64,000 nt of DNA from CBDAPX01 sp965198725 (GCA_965198725.1 CBDAPX010000002.1:434001-498000), one strand, 5' to 3'. Shown: positions 41,919 to 51,741, counted from the first letter of the stretch. Numbers and translations are program-made. The notes: generated by a model from the letters alone, not told the origin.

Positions 41919-43457
41919 ATGGGTATCCAAGCTGCAGAAATTTCTGCGATCCTGAAGGACCAGATCAAGAACTTTGGCCAAGAGGCCGAGGTTTCTGAAA
42001 TCGGTCGCGTGCTGAGCGTTGGTGACGGTATCGCCCGCGTCTATGGCCTCGACAATGTTCAGGCCGGTGAAATGGTTGAATTTCCCGGTGGCATCATGGG
42101 GATGGCTCTGAACCTGGAAAACGACAACGTAGGTGTCGTTATCTTCGGTTCTGACCGTGACATTAAAGAAGGCGACACCGTCAAGCGGACCAATGCCATT
42201 GTGGACGTTCCGATCGGTGACGGCCTGCTGGGTCGCGTTGTGGACGGCCTGGGCAACCCGGTCGACGGCAAAGGTCCGATCGCGTCCGATACGCGCGGCG
42301 TTGCAGACGTCAAAGCGCCGGGCATTATCCCGCGTAAATCGGTGCACGAGCCGATGGCAACCGGTCTGAAATCGGTTGACGCGATGATCCCGATTGGCCG
42401 TGGCCAGCGTGAGCTGATCATTGGTGACCGCCAAACCGGTAAAACCGCCGTGGCGCTGGACACTATCCTGAACCAGAAAGTCTATAACGACGCGGCTGGC
42501 GATGATGAGAGCAAGAAGCTCTACTGCATCTACGTGGCTGTTGGTCAAAAGCGCTCGACCGTTGCGCAGCTGGTGAAGAAGCTGGAAGAAACCGGCGCGA
42601 TTGAATATTCGATCGTTGTTGCTGCGACCGCGTCCGAACCGGCGCCGATGCAGTACCTCGCGCCCTACACCGCGACCGCGATGGCGGAGTATTTCCGCGA
42701 TAACGGCCGTCACGCGCTGATCATTTATGATGACCTCTCGAAACAGGCGGTTGCCTATCGTCAGATGTCGCTGCTGCTGCGTCGTCCGCCGGGCCGCGAA
42801 GCGTATCCGGGTGACGTTTTCTACCTGCACTCCCGCCTGCTGGAACGTTCGGCGAAAATGGGCGACGATCACGGCAACGGCTCGCTGACGGCTCTGCCGG
42901 TCATCGAAACCCAAGGTGGTGACGTTTCGGCCTTTATCCCGACCAACGTGATTTCGATCACCGACGGTCAGATCTTCCTGGAAACCGAACTCTTCTACCA
43001 AGGTATCCGCCCGGCCGTGAACACCGGTCTGTCGGTGTCGCGCGTGGGCTCTTCGGCCCAGACAAACGCGATGAAATCAGTTGCGGGTCCTGTGAAACTG
43101 GAACTGGCGCAGTACCGCGAAATGGCGGCCTTTGCACAGTTCGGTTCCGACCTTGATGCCGCCACCCAGCGCTTGCTGAACCGGGGTGCGCGTCTGACTG
43201 AGCTGATGAAACAGCCGCAGTATTCGCCACTGACCAACGCTGAAATCGTTTGCGTCATCTTCGCGGGCACCAATGGTTACCTCGACGACATCGCAGTGTC
43301 GGATGTAGGCCGCTATGAGGCGGGTCTGTTGAACCACCTGCGGACCAAGCATCAGGACCTGCTGGATTGGATCACCAACGATGATCCAAAGGTCAAAGGC
43401 GCAGACGCGGACAAGATCAAAGCCGCGCTCGACGAGTTCGCCGCTGACTTCGCGTAA
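41919..43457 (+). CDS. atpA: ATP synthase F1 alpha subunit
   Basis: A 512-residue non-catalytic nucleotide-binding subunit of F1. Walker A 'GDRQTGKTAVA' near residue 170, the 'SVSRVGSSAQ' signature near 370 and the arginine finger in it are all present. The ATG follows the atpH stop without a gap. Codon use is strongly biased to common codons, as expected for a highly expressed gene. Confidence 0.98.
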   Translation: MGIQAAEISAILKDQIKNFGQEAEVSEIGRVLSVGDGIARVYGLDNVQAGEMVEFPGGIMGMALNLENDNVGVVIFGSDRDIKEGDTVKRTNAIVDVPIGDGLLGRVVDGLGNPVDGKGPIASDTRGVADVKAPGIIPRKSVHEPMATGLKSVDAMIPIGRGQRELIIGDRQTGKTAVALDTILNQKVYNDAAGDDESKKLYCIYVAVGQKRSTVAQLVKKLEETGAIEYSIVVAATASEPAPMQYLAPYTATAMAEYFRDNGRHALIIYDDLSKQAVAYRQMSLLLRRPPGREAYPGDVFYLHSRLLERSAKMGDDHGNGSLTALPVIETQGGDVSAFIPTNVISITDGQIFLETELFYQGIRPAVNTGLSVSRVGSSAQTNAMKSVAGPVKLELAQYREMAAFAQFGSDLDAATQRLLNRGARLTELMKQPQYSPLTNAEIVCVIFAGTNGYLDDIAVSDVGRYEAGLLNHLRTKHQDLLDWITNDDPKVKGADADKIKAALDEFAADFA

Positions 43458-43471
43458 GAGGAGACGCGGCA

Positions 43472-44344
43472 ATGCCAAGTCTTAAGGACCTCAAAATCAG
43501 GATCGAGTCGGTCAAATCGACCCGCAAGATCACCAAGGCCATGCAGATGGTGGCCGCCGCAAAACTGCGGCGGGCACAGGAAGCCGCCGAAGAGTCGCGC
43601 CCCTATGCCCAACGGTTTAATGCCGTGATGGCCGGGCTGGCGGCATCGGTTGGCGGCAGTGACAGCGCGCCCAAACTGCTGAGCGGTACGGGCAGCGATC
43701 AGGTGCAACTGCTTGTCGTCATGACAGCGGAACGCGGCCTGTGCGGTGGTTTCAACACCAACATCGCAAAGCTGGCACGGACCAAGGCGGAAGAGTTGGT
43801 TGCAGCTGGCAAGACGGTCAAAATCCTGACCGTCGGCAAGAAAGGCCGCGATCAGTTGAAGCGTGAGTTTGGTGACATGTTCATCGGGCACGTCGATTTG
43901 GCCGAAGTCAAACGCATCGGTTATTCAAACGCGCAAGACATCGCCAAGGATGTGCTGACCCGCTTTGACGCCGGTGAGTTCGATGTCGCGACGATCTTCT
44001 ATTCGAAGTTTATCAACGTCGTGACGCAGGAACCGACCGCACAACAGGTCATCCCGGCAGCTTTCGAAGCTGACGAGGACGGGGCCGCAACGCTCTATGA
44101 TTACGAGCCGGACGAGGAATCCATCCTCGCCGACCTGCTGCCGAAAGGGGTCGCGACAGCGATCTTTTCCGCTCTGTTGGAAAACGGGGCATCGGAACAG
44201 GGCGCTCGGATGTCTGCGATGGACAATGCCACACGCAACGCGGGTGACATGATCGACAAACTGACCATCCAGTACAACCGCTCGCGTCAGGCTGTGATCA
44301 CCAACGAGCTGATTGAAATTATTTCGGGCGCGGAAGCGCTCTAA
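43472..44344 (+). CDS. atpG: ATP synthase F1 gamma subunit
   Basis: A 290-residue central-stalk subunit. The N-terminal 'SLKDLKIRIESVKSTRKITKAMQM' (in part) and C-terminal 'DNATRNAGDMIDKLTIQYNR' helices form the rotating coiled coil. A ribosome site AAGAGGAGA precedes the ATG. Length and order (after atpA, before atpD) are normal. Confidence 0.97.
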   Translation: MPSLKDLKIRIESVKSTRKITKAMQMVAAAKLRRAQEAAEESRPYAQRFNAVMAGLAASVGGSDSAPKLLSGTGSDQVQLLVVMTAERGLCGGFNTNIAKLARTKAEELVAAGKTVKILTVGKKGRDQLKREFGDMFIGHVDLAEVKRIGYSNAQDIAKDVLTRFDAGEFDVATIFYSKFINVVTQEPTAQQVIPAAFEADEDGAATLYDYEPDEESILADLLPKGVATAIFSALLENGASEQGARMSAMDNATRNAGDMIDKLTIQYNRSRQAVITNELIEIISGAEAL

Positions 44345-44360
44345 GAACCGGAGACGAGAA

Positions 44361-45785
44361 ATGGCAAACGCAAAAGGCAAGATCACACAGGTGATTGGCG
44401 CCGTGGTCGACGTCCAGTTTGACGACCACCTGCCGGAAATTCTGAACGCGCTGGAAACGGAAAACAACGGCAAGAAGCTGATCCTGGAAGTGGCGCAGCA
44501 CCTTGGCGAGAACACCGTGCGCACCATCGCGATGGACGCCAGCGAAGGTCTGGTCCGCGGCAGCGCCGTGACCGACACCGGTGGTCCGATCTCGATCCCG
44601 GTTGGCAACGCCACACTGGGCCGGATCATGAACGTTGTGGGTGAGCCCATCGACGAAAAAGGCCCGGTTGAAGCAGACGAAACACGCCCGATCCACGCCG
44701 ACGCGCCGCATTTTGACGAACAGGCAACGGAATCGGAAATTCTGGTCACCGGGATCAAGGTTGTGGACCTGCTGGCGCCTTACTCGAAGGGTGGTAAAAT
44801 TGGCCTCTTCGGTGGTGCGGGCGTGGGTAAAACCGTTCTCATCATGGAACTCATCAACAACATCGCCAAAGTGCACTCGGGCTTCTCGGTGTTCGCGGGC
44901 GTTGGTGAGCGGACCCGTGAGGGCAACGACCTTTATCACGAGATGATCGAATCCAACGTGATCAAGCCGGACAACCTGTCGGAAAGCCAAGTGGCGCTGG
45001 TCTATGGCCAGATGAACGAACCTCCGGGTGCGCGTGCGCGTGTTGCTCTGACCGGTCTGACACTGGCCGAACAGTTCCGCGACCAATCCGGTACCGACGT
45101 TCTGTTCTTCGTCGACAACATCTTCCGCTTTACCCAAGCGGGTTCCGAGGTGTCGGCGCTTTTGGGTCGTATTCCGTCCGCTGTGGGCTATCAGCCGACA
45201 CTGGCAACCGACATGGGCGCGATGCAGGAACGCATTACCTCAACAAAGGCCGGTTCGATCACCTCGATCCAGGCCGTGTACGTGCCTGCGGACGACTTGA
45301 CCGACCCCGCGCCTGCGACGACCTTTGCGCACCTCGACGCGACAACCGTTCTGAGCCGTGCGATTTCGGAGCTGGGCATCTACCCGGCCGTGGACCCGCT
45401 GGACTCGTCCTCGCGGATCCTCGATCCGGCGGTTGTGGGTGAAGATCACTACAACGTGGCGCGTGACGTTCAGGGTATCCTTCAGCGTTACAAATCGCTG
45501 CAGGATATCATCGCCATCCTTGGCATGGACGAACTGAGCGAAGAAGACAAACTGACGGTGGCCCGCGCCCGGAAGATCCAACGCTTCCTGTCGCAGCCGT
45601 TTGACGTTGCAAAAGTCTTCACCGGCTCGGACGGCGTCCAGGTTCCGCTGGAAGACACCATCAAGTCGTTCAAAGCGGTTGTCGCCGGTGAGTACGACCA
45701 CCTGCCAGAAGCGGCCTTCTACATGGTTGGCGGCATTGATGAGGTGATCGCCAAAGCCGAGCGTATGGCAGCAGAAGCGGCCTAA
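44361..45785 (+). CDS. atpD: ATP synthase F1 beta subunit
   Basis: A 474-residue catalytic subunit. Walker A 'GGAGVGKTVLIMEL' lies near residue 150, 'GERTREGNDLYHEM' carries the catalytic Glu, and 'ALLGRIPSAVGYQPTLATDM' is the DELSEED-distal signature; the DELSEED motif itself is present ('MDELSEEDK'). The start at 44361 ('MANAKGKITQV') follows GGAGACGAGAA; the frame is open further upstream inside atpG but this is not used. Confidence 0.98.
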   Translation: MANAKGKITQVIGAVVDVQFDDHLPEILNALETENNGKKLILEVAQHLGENTVRTIAMDASEGLVRGSAVTDTGGPISIPVGNATLGRIMNVVGEPIDEKGPVEADETRPIHADAPHFDEQATESEILVTGIKVVDLLAPYSKGGKIGLFGGAGVGKTVLIMELINNIAKVHSGFSVFAGVGERTREGNDLYHEMIESNVIKPDNLSESQVALVYGQMNEPPGARARVALTGLTLAEQFRDQSGTDVLFFVDNIFRFTQAGSEVSALLGRIPSAVGYQPTLATDMGAMQERITSTKAGSITSIQAVYVPADDLTDPAPATTFAHLDATTVLSRAISELGIYPAVDPLDSSSRILDPAVVGEDHYNVARDVQGILQRYKSLQDIIAILGMDELSEEDKLTVARARKIQRFLSQPFDVAKVFTGSDGVQVPLEDTIKSFKAVVAGEYDHLPEAAFYMVGGIDEVIAKAERMAAEAA

Positions 45786-45796
45786 GGAGCAGCCTC

Positions 45797-46201
45797 ATGG
45801 CAGATACGATGCAATTCGATCTCGTCAGCCCGGAGCGGAGCCTTGCTTCGCTTCAGGCCAGCGCGGTCCAGATCCCCGGCGCGGATGGTGACATGACGGC
45901 GATGCCCGATCATGCCCCAACCATCACAACAATGCGCCCGGGCATCCTGCGTGTAGACAGCGCCGAAGGGACGACCGAATACGTCGTCACGGGTGGCTTT
46001 GCCGAGATTGGCACCGAAGGTTTGTCGGTGCTGGCAGAGAAGGCCATTCCGGTGTCAGAAGTTGACCGCAGCCTGCTGGACGCTCTGGTGGCCGACGCAC
46101 GCGCGGCGCATGCTGCGGCTGTTGAAAGCGGTGGTGCGGTGGATGACGCGGCCAAACTGCTCGCAGATATGGAAGCTTTGGGCGAACAAATCGCCGCTTA
46201 A
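45797..46201 (+). CDS. atpC: ATP synthase F1 epsilon subunit
   Basis: A 134-residue epsilon subunit with the N-terminal beta-sandwich ('MQFDLVSPERSLASL', 'VQIPGADGDMTAMPDHAP') and a short C-terminal helical part. AAGGAG lies before the ATG. It is the last gene of atpHAGDC and is followed by a strong terminator at 46220-46251. Confidence 0.95.
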   Translation: MADTMQFDLVSPERSLASLQASAVQIPGADGDMTAMPDHAPTITTMRPGILRVDSAEGTTEYVVTGGFAEIGTEGLSVLAEKAIPVSEVDRSLLDALVADARAAHAAAVESGGAVDDAAKLLADMEALGEQIAA

Positions 46202-46219
46202 GCACCTGAAAAAATTAAG

Positions 46220-46251
46220 AAACCGGCCTTTTCACAGGCCGGTTTTATTTT
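46220..46251 (+). terminator. Rho-independent terminator of the atp operon
   Basis: A 10-bp stem (AAACCGGCCT / AGGCCGGTTT) with a six-base loop, followed by TTTTATTTTGG, 19 bases after atpC. Confidence 0.92.
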
Positions 46252-46317
46252 GGCCAAAATACCGCCAAAATTGAATATGTATAAGTCTGCGTGAATATCA
46301 GGCTATAGTCATTCGAA

Positions 46318-46668
46318 ATGAAGCGAATTAAATCCTATTCCGTCGGTATTGATCAGGGAGACGTCTCTCTGTTTTCCGATTTCCAAGACGACGGGGCCAT
46401 GTGGACCGGGACCGGAGCGCGCGAACACCGGCATGCTGTCAATTTTTCTGAACAGTTTCGATCCCCGCCAAACGTCCACGTGAGCACGTCGCTGCTTGAT
46501 ATCGATAACGAGGCCGGTATCCGGGCCGAAGTCATCGCAGATACGATCAGTGAAGGCGGATTTGAAATCGTATTCCGGACATGGGCGGACACGCGGATCG
46601 CGCGGGTGCGCGTGGCGTGGTTCGCGATAGGTGAACTGGGCGATGAGGATGATTGGGAGATCTATTGA
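46318..46668 (+). CDS. H-type lectin domain protein
   Basis: A 116-residue protein that matches the H-type lectin fold first known from snail agglutinins: 'GAMWTGTGAREHRHAVNFSEQF' (in part; W, then V-x-F-x-x-x-F), 'PPNVHVSTSLLDID' and the C-terminal 'RVRVAWFAIGEL'. Such domains bind GalNAc in animals; in bacteria the ligand is unknown. There is no signal peptide and no clear ribosome site. A TATAGT ten bases before the ATG could be a -10 box of a leaderless transcript. The position after atpC is common in Roseobacters. Confidence 0.8.
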   Translation: MKRIKSYSVGIDQGDVSLFSDFQDDGAMWTGTGAREHRHAVNFSEQFRSPPNVHVSTSLLDIDNEAGIRAEVIADTISEGGFEIVFRTWADTRIARVRVAWFAIGELGDEDDWEIY

Positions 46669-46689
46669 TCCCCCGATCAAGCCCGTGGC

Positions 46690-47712
46690 TTAACTGGCCG
46701 CGGCGTAAAGCGTTTCGTAAATCGGTGTCAGTGTGTCCGCGTCGAACAGCGATGACACCGATGTGCCGTTCCAAATGTTCAGGATCGCCTGAGCAAAAAC
46801 CGGAGCGGTCGGGACAACGCGGATGTTTTTGCAGGCCAATACTTCTTTGGTTGGCTGGATAGAATCCGTGATGACCAAGGACTTCAGAACAGAGTTTGTC
46901 ACACGCTCCACCGCGGGTCCGCTTAGAACCCCGTGGCTGGTATAGGCGTGGACCTCCTTCGCGCCGTTTTGGAGCAGAACCTCTGCTGCCTTGCACAGGG
47001 TGCCCGCGGTGTCACAAATATCGTCCACGATCAGACAGATCTTGCCTTCGACATTGCCGATCACGTTCATTTCGGCAACTTCGCCGGCCTTTTCCCGGCG
47101 TTTGTCGACGATCGACAGGGGCGAGCCGATGCGCTTGGCCAACTCTCTGGCGCGGGCCACACCGCCGACGTCGGGTGAAACCACCATCAGCTCATCCAGC
47201 TGAGCTGCGAAATGGGTCTGGATGTCCAAGACAAAGATCGGGGAGGCGTAGAGGTTGTCGACCGGGATGTCGAAAAACCCTTGGATCTGAGCCGCATGCA
47301 AGTCCATGGTCAAGATACGCTCGACCCCGGCGCCAACCAGCATATTGGCGACCAGCTTGGCGCTGATCGGGGTGCGGGCCTTGGTCCGGCGGTCCTGACG
47401 GGCATAGCCAAAATAGGGCAGAACCGCTGTGATGCGGGCGGCTGAGCTGCGCCGCAGCGCATCGGCCATGATCAGCAATTCCATCAGATTGTCATTGGAC
47501 GGGTTCGATGTCGGCTGGATCAGAAACATATCCTCGCCGCGGACATTTTCGAAAACCTCGACGAATATCTCGCCATCGTTGAACCGTTCAACGCGGGTCT
47601 CAACCAAACCGGTGTGAACCCCGCGATGCATCGTCATGCGGCGGCAAATCGCTTCCGCCAATGGTCGGTTTGCGTTCCCGGCGATCAGCTTAGGTTCCTG
47701 AAGTTGCGGCAT
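46690..47712 (-). CDS. prs: Ribose-phosphate pyrophosphokinase (PRPP synthetase)
   Basis: A 340-residue class I enzyme that makes PRPP from ribose 5-phosphate and ATP for histidine, nucleotide and NAD synthesis. The flexible-loop 'YFGYARQDRRTKARTPI', the PRPP loop 'LIVDDICDTAGTL' and 'DLHAAQIQGFFD' are typical. The start at 47712 ('MPQLQEPKLIAGNANRPLA') follows AGGAAA; the frame is open upstream across the divergent isomerase gene, but that part is not coding. It is convergent with the lectin gene. Confidence 0.96.
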   Translation of the reverse strand: MPQLQEPKLIAGNANRPLAEAICRRMTMHRGVHTGLVETRVERFNDGEIFVEVFENVRGEDMFLIQPTSNPSNDNLMELLIMADALRRSSAARITAVLPYFGYARQDRRTKARTPISAKLVANMLVGAGVERILTMDLHAAQIQGFFDIPVDNLYASPIFVLDIQTHFAAQLDELMVVSPDVGGVARARELAKRIGSPLSIVDKRREKAGEVAEMNVIGNVEGKICLIVDDICDTAGTLCKAAEVLLQNGAKEVHAYTSHGVLSGPAVERVTNSVLKSLVITDSIQPTKEVLACKNIRVVPTAPVFAQAILNIWNGTSVSSLFDADTLTPIYETLYAAAS

Positions 47713-47817
47713 GTCGAAAGTTTCCTGGCAGATGGGGCTTTGTGACAGATTCGTGATGTTGACACCGCATAGCATGGCCTTACCGTCCGGCAAAGATTGT
47801 CCCGGGAGAAATAGACT

Positions 47818-48420
47818 ATGGCCGACATCAATTACTACTTCAGCACGCTGTCCCCTTTCACCTATCTGGCCGGCACCCGGCTGGAAGAAATCGCAGCCAA
47901 GCATGGCGCGACGATTGCGTATAAACCGCTGGACATCATGGGTCTGTTTGGTCGCACGGGCGGTACGCCACCGAAAGACCGGCACATTTCTCGTCAGGAA
48001 TACCGGATGATGGAATTGCAACGTCAGGCCAAGAAATCCGGCCTGCCGATGAATTTCAAACCGGCACATTGGCCCACGAATGCGGCCCCGTCCTGTTATG
48101 CCATCATTGCCGCGCAAAACGCCGGGGGTGGCGACGTGGGTGCGCTGTCTCATGCGTTCCTGCGGGCCTGCTGGGCTGAAGACAAGGACATTGCAGAAGA
48201 TGCCGTCATCCGCGATTGCCTGACGGCGGCTGGGTTTGATGCGGCTCTTGCCGACAGCGGTTTGCTGACCGGTGCGGAAACCTTTGCTGCGAACCTTGAA
48301 GAGGCCGTTGAAAACGGCGTCTTTGGTGCACCGTTCTATGTCACGTCCGACGGCCAAAGATTTTGGGGTCAGGACCGGCTGGATGATCTGGATGAGCATC
48401 TGTCCGAGATGAAAGGCTGA
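47818..48420 (+). CDS. 2-hydroxychromene-2-carboxylate isomerase-like (DsbA/kappa GST fold)
   Basis: A 200-residue thioredoxin-fold protein of the HCCA isomerase family. 'INYYFSTLSPFTYLA' holds the Ser that replaces the DsbA cysteine and activates glutathione; 'ENGVFGAPFYVT' with the cis-Pro and the final 'FWGQDRLDDLDEHL' are typical. The family isomerises naphthalene-pathway intermediates in degraders, but in Rhodobacterales no such pathway is linked, so the real substrate is unknown. Its stop overlaps the next start by one base (TGATG). Confidence 0.9.
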   Translation: MADINYYFSTLSPFTYLAGTRLEEIAAKHGATIAYKPLDIMGLFGRTGGTPPKDRHISRQEYRMMELQRQAKKSGLPMNFKPAHWPTNAAPSCYAIIAAQNAGGGDVGALSHAFLRACWAEDKDIAEDAVIRDCLTAAGFDAALADSGLLTGAETFAANLEEAVENGVFGAPFYVTSDGQRFWGQDRLDDLDEHLSEMKG

Positions 48421-49214
48421 TGGCCGTCCAAACCCTGTCCGCCCGTCATTTCGGTGACGGGCCGGTGTCCCTTTTGGCACTGCACTGCACCATCGCCCAT
48501 GGGGGTACATGGCGGGGCGTCGCGGCTGCCCTCGGGGCGGGCGTGACAATTACAGCGCCGGATATGCTGTCCCATGGCAAAAGCCCGGATTGGGACCGTC
48601 AGGGCGACTTTCAGGATGCCTTTGTCGCGGGGTTGGCGCCGTTCCTGTCGCAGCCAACACATCTTGTCGGCCATTCTTTTGGGGCGGTGACGGCCCTTCG
48701 GCTTGCGGTGGAAAACCCCGATAAGGTGTTGAGCCTGACGTTGATTGAACCTGTGGCCTTCGCGATTGTGCAACAGGACGCGCCAGAGATGTTGAGGGTC
48801 GAAACCGAAGACTCTAAATCGTTTGAAGCGGCTTTGCGGTCCGGTGACGACGAAACTGCCGCACGGCTCTTTAACCGGATGTGGGGTGGCGGGGGGCCGC
48901 GTTGGCCGGACCTGCCGGAACCGACCCGCGCGGCCATGGTGCGCGGCATTCATGTTGTGCCCGCATCCCACGGCGCGGTTCAGGAAGACCGGCCCGGTGT
49001 ATTGATGCCAGAGGCTTTGGCGCGGCTTTCTATGCCGGTGCTGCTGGTGCGTGGGTCCGACACGCAACCGCTTATCGAGGTGGTCAATGACGGTCTGGCC
49101 CGCCGCATCCCCCACGCGCAAAACGAGGTGATCCCGGGGGCGGGGCATATGGCCCCGATCACCCATCCGGTGGAAACCGCCGCGATCATGCGGTCCGTGT
49201 TGGATACAGCCTAA
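48420..49214 (+). CDS. Alpha/beta hydrolase
   Basis: A 264-residue alpha/beta hydrolase. The nucleophile elbow is 'GHSFGAVTA' near residue 84, the oxyanion region 'LALHCTIAHGG' follows the first strand, and the catalytic His lies in 'GAGHMAPITHP' near the end. The substrate is unknown. It is translated from an ATG that shares one base with the isomerase stop, so both probably act in one pathway. Confidence 0.88.
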   Translation: MAVQTLSARHFGDGPVSLLALHCTIAHGGTWRGVAAALGAGVTITAPDMLSHGKSPDWDRQGDFQDAFVAGLAPFLSQPTHLVGHSFGAVTALRLAVENPDKVLSLTLIEPVAFAIVQQDAPEMLRVETEDSKSFEAALRSGDDETAARLFNRMWGGGGPRWPDLPEPTRAAMVRGIHVVPASHGAVQEDRPGVLMPEALARLSMPVLLVRGSDTQPLIEVVNDGLARRIPHAQNEVIPGAGHMAPITHPVETAAIMRSVLDTA

Positions 49215-49232
49215 ACCAGTCGGCGCGGCGAT

Positions 49233-50270
49233 TTAGAAATGAGATAGGAACTGGTCGATCTGCGCCTTGCCGACGGACCAGTCGCAGACCAGCCGCGCGG
49301 TCAGCATTTCGTCACCGTCGTCACCTTCCAGCGTACCTGACCAGACATAGTATTTGGCACCAGCCTCATGCAGCCTTTGGTGGATGCGCCGCGGGAAGGC
49401 AGCAAAGATCATGTTGGCGTCCGGGTGATGCGCAAATTCCGCCCCGCGTGCCCGCAATCCGTCGACCAGATAGGCGGCATTGTCGTTCGCCATCCGGGCC
49501 GATCGCAGCCAAAGCCCATCGCGCAGGTAGCCGGCCATCTGAGCGGACAGGTACCGATGCTTGGAAAAGAGATGCGCGCCCCGCTTGCGCCGTAGCTCAA
49601 ATTCCCACGCCTTCTGCGGGTCAAAGAGGATAACCGCCTCGACGCCCATCAAACCGTTCTTTGTGCCGCCAAAGCTGACCGCGTCGATCCCGGATTTCCA
49701 TGTCATCTCTGCCGCTGAACAATTGAGCGTCACCAGAGCATTGGCAAAACGCGCGCCATCCAGATGCACGGGCAGATTGTGGTTCTTGGCAACCGCCGTC
49801 AGAGACTGAATTTCGTCGAGCGTGTAAACAGATCCCCGCTCTGTCACCTGCGTGATGGCCACTGGGCCGCGTTGCGGGCCGTGAACCCCCCGTGTTTCTT
49901 CCGCCTCTATCGCGTTGCGCAAGGCGTCTGGCATCATCTTGTCGGTCCCGGCCACCAAGGTCAGCTTGGCCCCACCGGAATAGAATTCCGGCGCGTTGCA
50001 CTCGTCTTCATGAATATGCGCAACCGGAGAGCAGAACACGGTTTGCCAGGAGTCTCCCAACGTGGCCAAAGCCAAGGAGTTTGCTGCAGTGCCCGTTGCC
50101 ACAAGGTAAACGGCGGCGTCCGGCGCTTCGAAAATGTCGCGCAGCCGCGTACGTACCTCATCCATCAGCGCATCCGCACCATAGGGCAGGGCATAGCCTT
50201 CGTTGGCTTCGGCCAGAACCTGCATCACTTCGGGATGAACCGGACCGGCGTTGTCGGCCGCGAAATACAT
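49233..50270 (-). CDS. ltaE: Low-specificity L-threonine aldolase
   Basis: A 345-residue fold-type I PLP enzyme that splits threonine/allo-threonine to glycine and acetaldehyde. The PLP lysine is in 'SFGGTKNGLMG', and the N-terminal 'DNAGPVHPEVM' and 'HIHEDECNAPEF' fit the family. The start at 50270 follows AAAGGAG and shares one base with the stop of the YcgN gene (TGATG), so it belongs to the ribF-ycgN-ltaE unit. The open frame upstream is the antisense shadow of the neighbour. Confidence 0.9.
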   Translation of the reverse strand: MYFAADNAGPVHPEVMQVLAEANEGYALPYGADALMDEVRTRLRDIFEAPDAAVYLVATGTAANSLALATLGDSWQTVFCSPVAHIHEDECNAPEFYSGGAKLTLVAGTDKMMPDALRNAIEAEETRGVHGPQRGPVAITQVTERGSVYTLDEIQSLTAVAKNHNLPVHLDGARFANALVTLNCSAAEMTWKSGIDAVSFGGTKNGLMGVEAVILFDPQKAWEFELRRKRGAHLFSKHRYLSAQMAGYLRDGLWLRSARMANDNAAYLVDGLRARGAEFAHHPDANMIFAAFPRRIHQRLHEAGAKYYVWSGTLEGDDGDEMLTARLVCDWSVGKAQIDQFLSHF

Positions 50271-50740
50271 CAGCTTGGCTCCTTTATAATGTGATCTTCC
50301 CACTCTTCCATCGGGACATCGAATTCCGACAATGTCCGACCGCGCACGGACACACCAGCCCTGTGAACGCTCATCGGATCCCCAGAAATCAACGGATGCC
50401 AATCTGGCAGCGTTTTGCCTTCCCACAACAGCCGGTAGGCGCAGGTCTGGGGCATCCAATAGGCATTGTCGTCGATATTGTCGGGACGCAAGACGATGCA
50501 GTCCGGAACAAATTGGTGGCGATTGTCATAATGCACACAGCGCGCGGTTTCATCGTCGAGCAAACGACAGGCAATGCATGTCAAGGCGACCTCGCCGCTG
50601 TCTTCATCTTCCAGCTTGTTCAGGCAGCATTTACCACAGCCATCGCACAAGGCTTCCCATTCCCGTTCCGACATCTTGGAGAGCGGTTTGCGTTCCCAAA
50701 AGCGATGCGGCAGGTCAGGCGGCGCGATCAGCTTTGTCAT
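50270..50740 (-). CDS. YcgN/UPF0260 cysteine-cluster protein
   Basis: A 156-residue protein of the UPF0260 family. The conserved cysteines are in 'CDGCGKCC', 'TCIACRLL' and later 'RCVHYDNR', 'DCIVLRPD' and 'CAYRLL', a pattern that probably binds a metal or Fe-S cluster. Function is unknown. It overlaps ribF by four bases and the threonine aldolase by one, forming a compact operon. Confidence 0.9.
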   Translation of the reverse strand: MTKLIAPPDLPHRFWERKPLSKMSEREWEALCDGCGKCCLNKLEDEDSGEVALTCIACRLLDDETARCVHYDNRHQFVPDCIVLRPDNIDDNAYWMPQTCAYRLLWEGKTLPDWHPLISGDPMSVHRAGVSVRGRTLSEFDVPMEEWEDHIIKEPS

Positions 50741-51669
50741 AGCGCGTTCAGGATGTCGCGCGCACGATCACAGTCATGGCCCATCTGGGTGACAAGCGCG
50801 TCGAGCCCGTCAAATTTCTGTTCTCCGCGCAGGTAATCGACCAAGGCGATAGACAGGGTCGCGCCGTAAAGATCCCCAGAAAAGTCGAAGAGGAAGGTTT
50901 CGATATTGGGTTTGTTTTCCCCAAACATCGGCCGTACGCCAACGCTGGCCGCACCTTGGTACCGGCCCGCATGCGGCCCGTCGCGCACATCGACCAGAAC
51001 GGCATAAACGCCGAATGCCGGCGGGTGCAGCCCGTCAATCGACATATTCGCAGTGGGATACCCCAGCTCTCGGCCGCGTTGCTCACCACCGATCACCGGA
51101 CCTTCGATGCGATGCCAATGGCCCAGCATGGTGGCCGCTATCCGCGGCTCAGCACGGCTCAGGGCGTCCCGAATTGCAGTGGATGAGACGGTTTTTTCCG
51201 CCTCTGACAAAAGCGGCGCGATGGTCACGCCAAACCCCATCTCTTGGCCAAACTGTTGCAGTGCGGCGGTGTCGCCTACACGGTCCTTGCCAAATTTGAA
51301 ATCGGCGCCGACGATCACATGGGTCAGGCCCAGCCCGTCGGCAATCACCACACGTGCGAAATCATGTGGTGTCAGGCTGGCCATCGGGGCATTAAAGTTC
51401 AGCTCGAACAACAGGTCGATGCCCAGCTTTTCCAAACGGTTGGCCCGGGCTTCGGGGTTCATCAGGCGAAAGGGTTGGCGCGTTGGGGCAAAGTATTCGC
51501 GCGGGTGCGGTTCAAAGGTCACAATGCCTTTTGGGGCGTCGGGTGCTGACTGGGCGACCAGTTCGATGATCGATTGATGCCCTTTATGCACGCCATCAAA
51601 ATTGCCAATCGCGGCGCTGGCGCCGCGATCCTGTGGGTCAACAAACTGATGGTCCCGGATGATCCGCAT
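50737..51669 (-). CDS. ribF: Bifunctional riboflavin kinase/FAD synthetase
   Basis: A 310-residue enzyme that makes FMN and FAD. The N-terminal adenylyltransferase domain has 'GNFDGVHKGHQ' and 'SSTAIRDAL'; the C-terminal kinase domain has 'GRELGYPTANM' and ends with the usual helical part. FAD is the cofactor of XdhA in this window. It is first in a ribF-ycgN-ltaE unit with four-base and one-base overlaps. Confidence 0.95.
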   Translation of the reverse strand: MRIIRDHQFVDPQDRGASAAIGNFDGVHKGHQSIIELVAQSAPDAPKGIVTFEPHPREYFAPTRQPFRLMNPEARANRLEKLGIDLLFELNFNAPMASLTPHDFARVVIADGLGLTHVIVGADFKFGKDRVGDTAALQQFGQEMGFGVTIAPLLSEAEKTVSSTAIRDALSRAEPRIAATMLGHWHRIEGPVIGGEQRGRELGYPTANMSIDGLHPPAFGVYAVLVDVRDGPHAGRYQGAASVGVRPMFGENKPNIETFLFDFSGDLYGATLSIALVDYLRGEQKFDGLDALVTQMGHDCDRARDILNAL

Positions 51670-51741
51670 GCGCTCTGCCTAGCGCCGCTTCCAGCATTGT
51701 TCAAGCGCTCCATTGCGCGGTGGCGGGGGCCTGGCGGGACG